From Saccharomycopsis fibuligera x Saccharomycopsis cf. fibuligera (Eukaryota; Ascomycota; Saccharomycetes; Ascoideales; Saccharomycopsidaceae), in NCBI GenBank assembly GCA_001936135.1, contig CP012820.1, forward strand, positions 1,798,001 through 1,862,000: a DNA stretch of 64,000 nucleotides, written 5' to 3'. Position numbers and translations under genes: made by a program. Below, piece by piece: positions 20,325 to 32,400 of the stretch. The notes under the pieces are model-generated. The model saw nothing but the letters and a program-made list of their open reading frames with translations, had not been told where the DNA came from and ran no database searches. Positions within the stretch are counted from its first letter, which is position 1. Each line of letters starts with the position of its first letter.

Positions 20325-22991
20325 ATTGTAATTTAGTGACAGGTTGTTTGGAAATTAAAGAAATTTTCTGTCCTAAAACGCAAATGCACCAGTGAATCAG
20401 GATGAAACCAAGACTCAACAAGTAGAAACAGAAATAAGATGTAAGTAATAAGATGAAAGTGAAACACAGGAACACTTTCCCTTTTTATAATTGGTTTGTT
20501 TATGAAGGCCAGTGCGTAGACAAAGAAAGAGTGTTTAGAAGCGAATGGGAAAAATGGGAACAAAACAGAAAAAGAGAGAAAGGGAAGGCAACCTGATCGT
20601 AAAAACCCTAATTTTTCGTGCAAACGCAAGCCAGTCAATAGGAGCGATCACTCAAGATTTCTTGAAGCTGTTGGCTATAATTATGCAAAAAAAGGGAAAA
20701 AAGTAATTGTTATGTGCTCTTGAAAATGCCGTTTTCTCCAACACTGAGCGTGCATATAGACAACAATACAAAACCAAAGATAAAAAAGCTTTCTATTGGA
20801 ATGTTTTTCTTTTAGACTAAGCTTACTGTTTCAAGGCATGAAATGATACCAATATATCAGGCTAGAAAACGCTCGGCTGTTGTTTTTGCAACCCCATTAG
20901 AAAGCAAGAAAGCAGCAAAACACCAATTATACAGAAAAAGGAAAGAAAAAAAAAGCGAAACTCAAGATAGTTTGGCCCCCTCGGTGGTCTGTGCATTGGG
21001 ATACACCACCGTGCATGATATTTATTCTAATCCCATACAAACAAAGTTTAACAGAACAGTTTTCATTACACAGGATAGCTGTATTGTGCATTACAAAGCA
21101 GGGTGGCACATGTTGCATAGTGCATGCTGTTTTGTGTCGTTTTTCTGTTTTATTTTTTTTTTTCTTTTCCTGTTGGCTTGAGCTCACGAGTAGGCCTGGA
21201 AACCATGTTTTGTGTTGCGTTTATCGTGTGCGTGCGAGACAAAGACAACAGAACTGCCTTTTATACACAATGCTGAATCATTAGATGTGACTCAATAACG
21301 TTTCGTGGTAGAGTAAATTTGTGAAAGAACTAAATCTGACAGGTTTGTAAGGATGGATAATGAAGTGGAAGTGGAAGCAACAGTCAATTCGGCACAATAT
21401 TCAAAACAATGGTTCCCAAAGTCCTATTACTGCTATGTCTTCTCCTTTCTCTTTCCTGAGAAGATTAATCGGGTATCGTTTACCAAATCGAGGACAATGT
21501 ACCTTAAGGTGAAAAGTATTTAGACAGGGAATACAAGATTAGCGGCCCCCATTTACTTGACAGTTTTTTTCCGCAAAAGTTTTTAATCAGTAGTAAGTCA
21601 AACTAACGGACAACGACTCCAGTGTCCCCGTTTTTGGCAATCATACTTTATACCTATAAGCTCTAAGCAAATGATTTGTAAGAGTAGATAAACGTACTTG
21701 GAAAAGAAGATGTTTTAAGATTAAGAGATCCTCCATAGAAAATATCGGTTTCTACAAGTGTTGGAAAGTTTCGTATTTTGACCAAGATGCTATACTATTT
21801 AATCTGCGTGTCAGAAGTTCACTGCACCTGACTGAATTGGCTTGTTGCATGGTCAACATTCGCAGAAAATCCAAATTTAAATAAGCTGCCAACGCTACAT
21901 TTAACTTATACAAAGAAGATGACTCTATATCAAAACAGCAAAACACTTTTATGTGTAGTACTTAGTTACGGTTGTACTTCCTCTGTTCGCATAGTTTTTC
22001 AAAGTCAAAAAGATCATAGACAGGTTGTTTGTATCTTTAGTATATTCCCGTTCGCCCGCTTCTTCATTCCACCTAATCGCTTCGAAAGTTTTCCGACGTT
22101 CTTATTGTTTTCCTCCGCTCCACGAAGGATGTCATTTTGGTTTTTATAGGTGTGGTTCGATATTCCGGCGAAGCTAAATTTATGAATTGGTCAATTTATA
22201 TGCCGGATAAATCAACCCGCGAGTAGAATCTGTGTTTTATTCTTAGATGTATACCGGACCGTGATATTCTGTTACATATCAAAATACAACAGTCGCAGCA
22301 ACGAGTCACCCATCTCTTTTTTTAACGTGGTGGAGCCAGTAGTCGCGGCGACCTTACTTTTCATGTAAATGTACTATTTCCGTTAAACAGAAACAAGGAC
22401 AGTCTTAACCTATTTTTTTAGTAAACATCAAAGACCTACATATTTGCTCTGTTGTGTATATGTCCTTTTATTCATTTTCAATCAACTATTATTCTCTTTT
22501 TCATATCCGCATACCGGCACGCAAATGTGCATATGATCCAGCAGAGAAATTTTCAAAACTGTCTAGGGTGTATTTTTAAATGAACAAAAAAGTCAAAAGA
22601 CTACCCAAAATATTGGATTGGAGATAGACGTAATGTAACAGTAGCATAAAGCATAAAATTTTTTGGTGTTCCTACGTACATATCAATATAAATCTTGTAC
22701 TGTATAACTCTTCAAGTTGTATCAACTTAACATCAAACCCGCCTTCTTTCTTATGGAATTGTGCGGGTAACATTATTTCTTATTGATGTTGAACTTTTCA
22801 TGCATAAACAGCGCTCATAATACCGTTCACGTGAGAAGCAATCGAGGCGGCGGCGATTTGCAGACAAGCACTGCTACTCCACAAGACAAGCAAAAAAAAT
22901 ATAATAGTGATGAAGACAAAAACATACAAGGAGTACATCTCGCAGGAATAATTCAACTAAATACTACACTTACCCAACGTTTAAACCAGTT
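20325..22991. other. Divergent 2.7-kb intergenic region, no gene seen
   Basis: It lies between the Gln/Lys-rich gene (-) and SDH4 (+). Several open frames of 60-110 codons occur on both strands, but none has family signatures and they overlap one another. A CT-rich leader precedes the minus-strand gene. No tRNA-like cloverleaf was found. Confidence 0.5.
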
Positions 22992-23636
22992 ATGAATACT
23001 CAATTACCATTTAAGGCCACAAAATCTTTTTGTCAAGCTTTCTCAACAGCTTTGCCGAAACTGGTCTTTGCTAGATCATTGCCTGGAGGTCAATTTTCAA
23101 GAGCCACTACAGGTTTTTCATCGTCAGCCTCATTTCAAATACAAAGAAAATGGCTTTCAATCACGCAGAATATTTACAGAAAACAAGACTTGAAGACGCT
23201 TCAGCAACAAAGAGGCATTTCTTTCAAAAAATTTAAATTGATTCCACAGCCCCCAGGTGACGTTATTGGCACAGTTAACCAGGCATATGTGCATCCTCCA
23301 CCAGATCCATACCATGGCTCTTACCATTGGACCTATGACAGATTTGTCGGTGCTGCTTTAGTACCATTGACTATTGCTCCATTTGTCGCTAATGTTGACA
23401 TGCCGTTAATTGACTCTTTGTTTTGTACGTTTGTGTTGTTGCACTCCAAAGTTGGCTTTCAGTCCTGTATCATTGATTATATACCAAAAAGAAGATATGG
23501 CATCTGGCACACTTACGCAATGAGATTATTGACATTTGGCTCAGTGGTTGCGTTTTACGGGGTATATCAATTGGAAACTGAAGGTCCTGGGCTTTTCGAA
23601 ATGTCGTCTCAGGTGTGGAAAGCATTGTCTGCTTAA
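22992..23636 (+). CDS. SDH4: Succinate dehydrogenase membrane anchor subunit Sdh4
   Basis: A 214-residue protein with a long basic, Ser/Arg-rich and acid-poor N-terminus typical of a mitochondrial presequence (residues 1 to about 75). The CybS domain follows, with GSYHWTYDRFVGAAL (SDHD-type G-S-x-H-W), two hydrophobic helices, then LLHSKVGFQSCIIDYIPKR and a third helix. The D-Y pair in IIDYIPKR is the conserved quinone-site region. Many relatives have HSHxG where this has HSKVG, so the second histidine is replaced. Sdh4 with Sdh3 anchors complex II in the inner membrane and passes electrons to ubiquinone. The paralogue Tim18 is an alternative but lacks this close match. Confidence 0.88.
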   Translation: MNTQLPFKATKSFCQAFSTALPKLVFARSLPGGQFSRATTGFSSSASFQIQRKWLSITQNIYRKQDLKTLQQQRGISFKKFKLIPQPPGDVIGTVNQAYVHPPPDPYHGSYHWTYDRFVGAALVPLTIAPFVANVDMPLIDSLFCTFVLLHSKVGFQSCIIDYIPKRRYGIWHTYAMRLLTFGSVVAFYGVYQLETEGPGLFEMSSQVWKALSA

Positions 23637-26423
23637 ATTGATATCTGATTAATAGTAACTCAAGAAACACTAGCGTGCCGATATACATTATTTATGTATA
23701 ATTTAATTGAATTGATTTGCAGGACATATCATCTATTTTAATAATGTTAATATTCATTGAAGGATAAATATTCGTAAAACACTATATGTAGCAATGCTTG
23801 GTATATGTGCGACCATGACATGAGCGCTGAGTAAGCTAACGCATTTGATTGGCCAGTAAAAAAAACACCATAAAATTGCTAATCGGCAGCTAACGCTAAC
23901 AACTGCCATCCGATCGTAGCTCCAGTTTCACGTACACTAAATTGGTTGTGCTTAAATACTAGTGGACATCAAAGCCAACTTAAAGCTTCCTCCCTACTAT
24001 ATTCTACATAGCGCTGCTAGAATGGCGCCTCGATATCTGAAGCAGTTAACTCAACCAAAATTTTTGAAAGGCAGCACTTGAAGATTAAATCGTTGATATA
24101 CCATGGATTTTTTGAGTCTTGTAGTGCCTTGAATGAGGTACCATATCTTTGCTTATCATAGAAATGCAATGAATGTTTGACCAGTTATTTATCTAATAGG
24201 TTGGTTTTATATTGCTTTACGTATGGCTGTGGTATTCAGGAATGTTATTTAAATTACATAGATTAGTCAGGTCCGGATAAGCACAGAGGATTAGGCAGTT
24301 GGCGCAAGCCAAGAGACAGATAATCAATGTGTTGACATTAGGTAACAAAGAAAAATATTCAACATTCTTTTTTTCCACATAGAAAGCTTCGACTTGCGAC
24401 TGACAATCAAAGCAACTGCTAACTGCACTTATTCACAGAACTTTCATTTTTGTCAAGCATGTTAGAAATGGGACAAATAGTGTATTACTTTAGCGTCAAA
24501 TTTGTAAGGTCCGTGTCTTACTATAGAAGTAACTTTTTGGGTTTTAGTTTACTTTGGTGAACATAAAATATCGACTTAAAAGTAAATCATAGTACTAGTT
24601 GCAGGATTATAAAACAATGGAGAAATATTGAGGTTGAATGGAACCGTGCCGTGGAATACGGCAGTCGTACATTTATATTAATGCATTCGAGTTATCGTTA
24701 ACAAACATTCGCTCTCTACAAAGCATTTCAAAGCATTTCCTTCGAGCATTAGCCTTTATAAATGGTCGCGTTGGTGATTTCAATACTAAATCTGGTTTCA
24801 TTGGGCTTAGAAAAATGATCCGACAACAAGTAGCTAATAAATGTCGGATACAGGTACTATATCTTAGCTGCATTCTTTCTTTTCGAAAGCTTCTGTTAAA
24901 CTTTGTGTGAAAGACTTATCGGACACTGAAAAATATCAGAACATTTAAGTAAAATGATTCTTTTTTCCACTTTAATTTTAATGAAATTCTTGAACGTTGT
25001 CAATATTGTTGAAAGCGTAAAGTGTCTTCAACTCATTGACCTGAATTGGCTAGCCTCATAATGTTGTGCAGGTTGACTAAAATTCGGGAATCAAATTTAG
25101 GCTTCGGATTACGATAGTTTACGAGCAATCATAAAAAGGCAAATGGCAAGTCAAAGTTTTTAACATTAAGGCGAACCTGTAAAGGTTATTATAAGATATT
25201 AGAACTAGTCTTTGCCACAAATGCCTCTCAAATTGCTAGTGTTGATTTGGTTTTTCACTTGCGTTTACAATTAATTTTTAATGCACATTATTGTTTTATT
25301 ATTATTTCCAATACAAGGTAAAGTGTTTTTTTGATAAAGTATTTTCCTCAGTTAGTGCAATTCGGCAATATCGACAATTGCCAAAGTATCTATGTTACTA
25401 TATATTGCAGCGATTTCGTAGCAGGAGAGATGCGGCACTCCAATGATTTCACGTATTTGGACCCCCAGTCGATTAAAGCCGGGGCAATATTTTCAACATG
25501 GTCTATTGTTATCAAAAAATTCGTAAAATTCTGAACATCGAATCAATTACAACAGCAGAACAAGAATAAATTTGAAGACACAACCTAACAAATTTTAGTT
25601 TAAATCAGGTCAAAATCCCGTTGGAAGTCAACTCAATCTGACTTACAAGCTCAAAGCGTACTCAAAATGAAATACAGATGGCTTTATTGAGAGATACCTA
25701 TTTAGGAAACCTTAAGGCTATGAGGAAAACAATAGCAGCTAAATCAAACAATTAAAAACACATATTACCAAACAAAAGTCAATGCCGACTATAATTAGAA
25801 ACTTGTGAGACAGTATTTACCAGCCGTTGTTCTAGTGGAAGTGAAGCATCTTATTACTATTTGGCATTCCCCATGTGGCGTCAAAGTTTTGCAAATAACC
25901 ATTGTTGACATTTGAGAGCTCCAAGAAATTTTCCTATTTGAGTTGGCTAACGGCTAATGCATTTGATTTCTTATGATTGTACTTTTGAAACTAAGAAGAC
26001 ACGCTCATGTATTTTGTGCTTAAATTCTGTTTTAGATCTTATTTTCTCTTCAAACGCTGTTCTGCAGACTACTGCATATTCTACAGTGATAACATGCGTT
26101 ATGTATTAGAACGTACAGAAAAGGGAACCTCGTGCGGTTTTTGCACATGCGTGATGATGCACAGCTTTGCATTCAGCAGCTGAAGAAACTTATTCAAGAC
26201 CAAGATCAACCAAACTAAATAAATACAACCACATGGAACTTATTTGTTTAATAAAGTCAGCTTTTGATGGTACAATTCAAGAATTAATAAAAGGTAGGAA
26301 GTCCAGACTCAATTTAGCTCCTGCTAGGTTCAGTATTTTAATTTCTTCTTCTTTTGAAGCTCCACTTTCGTTTATATATTTCCATTCTTTTGCTTCTCTG
26401 CCTTTCTTCGACCAGTATTGAAA
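23637..26423. other. 2.8-kb intergenic region, no gene seen
   Basis: AT-rich DNA between SDH4 and the phospholipase gene, both on the plus strand. No ORF with family signatures, no tRNA-like structure and no obvious LTR pair was found. A CT-rich block at 26340-26410 just before the phospholipase ATG looks like a yeast promoter/leader tract. Confidence 0.5.
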
Positions 26424-28133
26424 ATGCTCACGAAACTCTTGCTAATCCAGTTGTTGTTCTATATTGTGGGTGCTTGGTCTCCAACAAATAGTTACGTTCC
26501 TGGCTACGTCCAATGTCCATCTGATAAAACATCATTCGTTAGAGAAGCTAATGACTTGAGTATCGCGGAAAAAAACTGGTTGCCTAAAAGGCATGCAGTC
26601 ACCCAAGAAAACTTGACCAAATTCCTCAAATATACTGCCAAATTGAACGAATCCGACTACTCCAATTTATTGTCAAATAACACCATCAATGTTGGCTTGG
26701 CCTTCTCTGGTGGGGGTTATAGAGCTATGTTGGCAGGTGCTGGTCAAATTGCTGCTTTAGATAACCGTACGACGGGTGCTTTCGAGCAAGGTCTTGGTGG
26801 GCTTTTGGAGTCCACTACTTACTTGTCGGGTCTTTCAGGTGGTAATTGGCTTGTAGGTACATTGGCCATGAATAACTGGACTAGCGTTCAAGATATTATT
26901 AAAGGTAATGAGATTTGGGATTTAAAAAATCCGTTATTCGCTCTTGGTGGTATTGACGTGGTCAAAAATACTGAATTCTGGCAAACTTGGATTTCCGAAG
27001 CCAAAAAGAAAAACAAGGCAGGTTTTGAAGTTAGTTTTATTGATATCTGGGCTCAAGGTTTGTCATCTGTTTTCTTCTCAGAAAAGGATAACTATGGTGC
27101 CGGTGCTACTTGGTCAAGTATCAAGGAAACCAACGTATTCAGCAGCGGTCAAATGCCATTCCCAATTTCAGTGTCCCAAGGTAAATTTGGGAGCAAAAAC
27201 ATTCTTCTTAAAGACTCGACACTTTTTGAGACTAACCCGTTTGAATTAGGGACATGGGATCCAACGGGTGATTCATTTACAGAGCTCAAGTACATTGGTA
27301 CCAATTACACTGATGGCAAACCTTATGACAGCAGCAGTTGTGTTGAAGGTTATGATAATGCTGGTTTTGTGATGGCTAGCTCTTCTGATGTCTTCAACAT
27401 TCCATTTGATGACTTCAAGAACGATCTCTCGAAAAATCTTAAATTATTATACAAATTGACAGAGAAATTACTTAATCAAATTGACGAAAATCCAGTGGAC
27501 GAAGCCGTTTACCCAAACCCATTTTACGGTTCCAAATATGGTACCCTTGATGAATACAGCAACTTGAAAACTTTAAGCTTGGTCGATGGTTCTGAAGATG
27601 ACCAAAACATTCCTTTAGTCCCATTGGTTTTGTCCAAAAGAAACACAGATATCGTCTTTGCTTTTGACAATAGTGCTGACACCAACCAATGGCCAAATGG
27701 TGCTTCAATGGTAGCCACATATGAGCGTCAATTTACGGAAGTTGGATCTGTTTATTCCTTCCCATATGTTCCACCAACCAGCACTTTCCTTGACAAAAAC
27801 TTCACTCACAGACCAGTATTCTTTGGTTGCGATGCTAAAAACTTAACCGGTTTGAGTTCCATTCCACCATTAGTAGTGTATATTGCTAATTCTAAATATT
27901 CTTACTCTTCAAACATTGTCACTTTGGATCTCATTTATGACGAAAAGAAAAAGTTGAATATGGTCCAAAACGGTTTCGAGACAACATCTAGAAATAACCT
28001 AACTGATGATTCTCTTTGGGCTACTTGCGTGGGATGTGCTGTAATCAGAAGATCTCAAGAGCGTGCAGATATCGAACAAAGTGAAGTTTGCAAGAAATGT
28101 TTTCAAGATTACTGCTGGGACGGTACTGTTTAG
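26424..28133 (+). CDS. PLB: Secreted phospholipase B / lysophospholipase
   Basis: A 569-residue protein from the ATG at 26424. A signal peptide (MLTKLLLIQLLFYIVGAW) is followed by the fungal phospholipase B domain. The oxyanion-hole motif LAFSGGGYRAML is near residue 90, the nucleophile motif GLSGGNWLVG near 134, and the catalytic Asp region LSLVDGSEDDQNIPLVPL near 390. Many N-x-S/T sites indicate heavy N-glycosylation. It removes acyl chains from phospholipids and lysophospholipids at the cell surface or outside the cell. The C-terminus is Cys-rich (ATCVGCAV, EVCKKCFQDYCW) and ends without the hydrophobic tail needed for a GPI anchor, unlike S. cerevisiae Plb1-3, so release to the medium is likely. 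Confidence 0.94.
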   Translation: MLTKLLLIQLLFYIVGAWSPTNSYVPGYVQCPSDKTSFVREANDLSIAEKNWLPKRHAVTQENLTKFLKYTAKLNESDYSNLLSNNTINVGLAFSGGGYRAMLAGAGQIAALDNRTTGAFEQGLGGLLESTTYLSGLSGGNWLVGTLAMNNWTSVQDIIKGNEIWDLKNPLFALGGIDVVKNTEFWQTWISEAKKKNKAGFEVSFIDIWAQGLSSVFFSEKDNYGAGATWSSIKETNVFSSGQMPFPISVSQGKFGSKNILLKDSTLFETNPFELGTWDPTGDSFTELKYIGTNYTDGKPYDSSSCVEGYDNAGFVMASSSDVFNIPFDDFKNDLSKNLKLLYKLTEKLLNQIDENPVDEAVYPNPFYGSKYGTLDEYSNLKTLSLVDGSEDDQNIPLVPLVLSKRNTDIVFAFDNSADTNQWPNGASMVATYERQFTEVGSVYSFPYVPPTSTFLDKNFTHRPVFFGCDAKNLTGLSSIPPLVVYIANSKYSYSSNIVTLDLIYDEKKKLNMVQNGFETTSRNNLTDDSLWATCVGCAVIRRSQERADIEQSEVCKKCFQDYCWDGTV

Positions 28134-29426
28134 TCAATTCATTACTTCAAATAGGATTAGTTTGAATTTCGTTTTGCCTACATTTACAAACACAATTATA
28201 AATTCGTCTTTCTTTTTTATTTTTTATTTTTTATTTTTTATTTTTTTTTTTTTTTTTTTTTAGCAGTGTCCTTCGGAAACTGTTTTACTATTTCCATACC
28301 TTTTACTATGAAAATTATCAGTTTATTTCATTCTCTTTTCTCTCATTTGCCATGTTCGTTTCATCTTCTGGCTTTCCTCTTCTTATTTTACCTTTCTAAT
28401 GGTACTTAAATTGAATTTTAATTCAAATTACTTCATGTGTTTTTTAACCTTACTTTTTCCTCCTCCTCGAGTTACCTGTCTCCATGCTTTTATAGATTTT
28501 CTCACGAAAACGGATATACCTATTCTTTCATAACGTTTTCCTTATCATATATTGTACTATCATAATTTTATGTTTCTTTTACAAATTAAAAAACGTAAAA
28601 TTTTCATTCCATTAAAACTACTACCTACTGTTGCATTATCCAATGTAAGCATCCCCGAGAGCGTGATTTCTAATATACCTAATTTTATCTTAGTTTACCG
28701 GCGCCAGACATAGATAGGCGCATATATACTGCACCACTATATGCATCCATATGCAATATGCAGATTAGCTTCATAATACACAAAAAGATCACCGAAAGCG
28801 GAAAAATACGTATATCATGTGAGTCAATTGGTGATTTGCAAAAGAGCTCATGAGAGTAATGAAAGATTACAAACGGTCAAGAATTTTTTAATCGGTGGAC
28901 AACAAACAACGGGATTCTCGAATAAGTTTGCTTTAAATTTACAACAAATGTTAAAAGGTTTCATCTCATAGCCTGACGGTTTGCCCATTTGGTTTACTTC
29001 CGTTTTCGAATGGAAATAGAACATCTTCAAAATAAATGATAGTTAGTGTGTAAATCATTCGCTTATTAATTGTATGCGTGTGTACGCCATCAATGAAGTC
29101 AGGAACCGTGCATGTCAGCCTTGACCAAGGAAAGATGATTAAAACCAATCTGAAGGTTTTCAACTGAAATACTCAATGTATATCACTCGATAGAACTAGC
29201 GGATGCGCTTGCTCATCTTGGCCTGTGACGAACCAACACTTGCACGCGCATGAAGGCCTTTTTCGTATTGAGCATAAAATTAAAATAAAGAACACGCTCC
29301 ATTATCGATCAGAAGTATATTAAAGTTTTATTTCTTCAAAGACTTTCCAAATAAACACAGAGATAACAGAAATATAGTATACACACAAAAAAAAAGAAAA
29401 AAAAAATTAAAGAGAAAAACTAATCA
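28134..29426. other. Convergent 3' region, no gene
   Basis: It lies between the phospholipase (+) and the SET gene (-), so it is 3' sequence of both. It begins with T-rich tracts, including at least 21 T at 28241-28261. No ORF or RNA gene is supported. Confidence 0.6.
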
Positions 29427-32400
29427 TTATTTTTGACTTTTAGCTCTTGCTTGAAATTTTTTATTGCCGGATCCAGCTGGGGATCTAAAACTGGTATAAG
29501 ATGGCTTGCCCTTGTGTGATAGTCCCCCTTCGCTTTTATAATTTGCATTGCGAAGACTTTGGCTCTTGTCCCCTTTGAAGTTGATGACTTTCTTGTCTTT
29601 AAAAAATGAAGTACCAGATGAAGCAGAATTGACTTCATTTTGATATTGAGAATTAGGATGTCTCCAGCTATCAGTCCTGCTAGTTTTACTACCGTACCCG
29701 TTCTTGTTTCTCGGGTTCAAGTGTTTGGCTTTCCCATAGTTACTATAACTTTCAGCATTTTGATTATGACTACTGTTCTTATAATAGTGACTATTATGCC
29801 GTGACCTATCAGCATGCTGCAGCTGATATTTGTGACTTCGAGCATGCCCATACTCATGTTTATGACCATAGACTTTATTGTAGCCATTAGTATCGCTGTA
29901 GCCCTTAGAACGTTCTGACTGTCGCGCGTGCCGATAATATTGATTATTAGTGTCCTCGTAATAATGGTTTCTATATTGCCGCTCCAGTATATGTTCTTGT
30001 TGATCTTCGCTATCGTCTTCGCCCCAAAAACCCTCATATTTATCAAACCCATAATTAACAGACTTATTTCGTTGATTATTCTGTAGAGTATTAGTATTAC
30101 CATATGATCTAGTAACTGGTACATGACTTGTTGCTCTTTGTGTGTTACAATACTTAGAATCTCCATCAGAACTGTGCTGCCAATTACCATACTGCTGAGT
30201 ATCATATTGTGCTCCCTTTTGAGCTAATTGCCAGTTTTGTTTAAACTCTTTAGAAGCTTCTTTTGTCATAGAATTAGGGGAAGAAGTGTTTGAATTGGGT
30301 TTTTCTGCCAATTTAAATTTGCTCTTATGCTTATTGCTCATTTTACAGTTTCGAAGAAGAGATGTGCCAACCTGTGATTTAATTTCTCCATTGTCATAAT
30401 CGTGCATTCCTGTTGAGTGTCCATCTTTCTCAGGATATTCATTATGGTAATAACTTCGGTTGTTCTCATCAACATAGTAGGGTATTCCATTATCGTCATA
30501 ATAGTATGGCCGTCTATATTCATCATATGGTTGAGGAGTTTCTTGTAAAGTTTTATTATAACTGTCTGTATTCTCATCCGCCGGTTCAGAAATTGAACTC
30601 GAAAAAGCATGACCAGTACCTGCTGTATAGTTATAATTGTGATTTTCACAACCTAGCACTGCTTCATTTTGGAAAACATTATTAATCGTCCTAACGTTTG
30701 GGCCTTGCCCATCTTGGTAGTAGCGCAGCTTACCGTTTGCATCAGCAAAATATGGAATCCCACTGTTATCATAATAGTGTGGGTTTCCGCTTTCGTCATG
30801 CTGATCTTCATCTGCAGCATTACAGGTGCTGGAAGTGGCATACTTGTGATTGCTACCGGAGTCTAGAGTATGTGCTCGGCCATCATCTTGAGTATCAATA
30901 GGATTGGAAGTCTTTTTCTTAGCATTAGCACAGGACTTGGCTGGTACTTTATTTTCTTTGTAGTATTGCGATTCACCATTCTCATCGACAAAATACGGAA
31001 ATCCGTAGTCATCATAGTAGCAAGGATTGCCATTTTTATCATGTTGAACATCAGTTTGCACCAGACTACCTACTATAGGATCTTTGGTTTTGGTATCTGT
31101 GCTAGAAACTGTCACTTTTGTATCTGAAATAGTGACATCAGCAACTTTTTTATCCTGTGCATCAGCGGCATCTGTAAAATCTGTACTTTTTAAAGTAACA
31201 ATTTTTTTTTTATGACCATCAACCAAACCTCTTTTTTGCTGAAAATTTTTTGTGATATTTGAAATTCTAGGTTCCCCTTCAGGCTGATGAGAATGGCTTT
31301 CACCATTTCCATTAACATAGTACGGATCTCCGTTCTTATTATGATAGTATTTATTCCGGCTGTCATCGCGAGAAGGCTCCTCCTTAGAAGATACAGAAGT
31401 AGCCTTCGCCCTGTCTTTAGTAAAAGTAGCTATGGAGTTATTCGTGGAAAAAGTTGCAGCATTTTCTCGTGACAAAATTTCTGTACTTGATTTTGCAATT
31501 TTTTCCTCTGGTCTAGGATCAAAAGCAGCCACAGCAGTATCAGCAGCACCGGCCTCCGACTTATTCGACTTCTTTTCATCCTCATTTTCATGCTCTTCAT
31601 AATAGCAAGATTCTCCATTTTCGTTCAAATAATATGCCCCGTTATCTTCATAGTAATAATAAGAATGGCTACTCTCATCATGGTATATATTTCCGTGGGT
31701 GTCTCTAGCGCCAGAACTAGCGCTAGAGGTAGTTGCAACAGTAGCAACAGCAGTACTACTAGAAATAGTGGCAGTATGGGATATCTTTGTATCAGCCCGC
31801 AGAATAGTGCTAGTAACAGCGTCAGAATATACTACATTGTTAATAGCAGTCTCACTATCTTTCACTATCTTGTCTTCAAGGGCAGTACCAGAAAATTTCG
31901 GTTTCCTGTAATTGGGCTTCTTTCCTTCCGAATAACGTTGTGATTCACCATTTTTATTAACAAAGTATGGCTTACCAAGATTGCCAAAATAGTAATCTTT
32001 GTCTTTTTCATCATATTTGGTATCTCCTGCGGTGGTAGTAACATCTATAGCAGCAGTTGAGCTTTTTCCAATTGGATTTTTATGACACTCAGTACTTGTA
32101 ACATTAGCATCAGTGTGACCATTACCAGTAGAAGAGGTAATACAAACTTTGTGTTTTTTCTCACTTTTCTTTTCACCAAGTAAAGAAAAAGTAATAACAT
32201 CATCGTGCTTAGTACCGTCATCATGATGCAAGCTCACACCAATCTCATTTTGAAACTTTGTAGCTACGTTAGATTCTGTAGTATGCACAGTCGACGGTTG
32301 TTCATAATATTGTGATTTTCCGTGCTTATCAAAAAAACACGGCCTTCCTTCATCGTCGTGATAATAAGAATTGCCATTCTCATCATAACTTTTTCCCTCT

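Noticed and set aside
21252-21275. GCCTTTTAT resembling the U5 snRNA loop 1
   Set aside because: The flanks do not pair into the U5 stem, and no Sm site or other U5 element was found.
4335-23832. AGCGCTGAG occurring near 4336, 14893 and 23821 as a shared regulatory motif
   Set aside because: Three copies of a 9-mer in 64 kb is not rare enough, and the sites have no common gene context.
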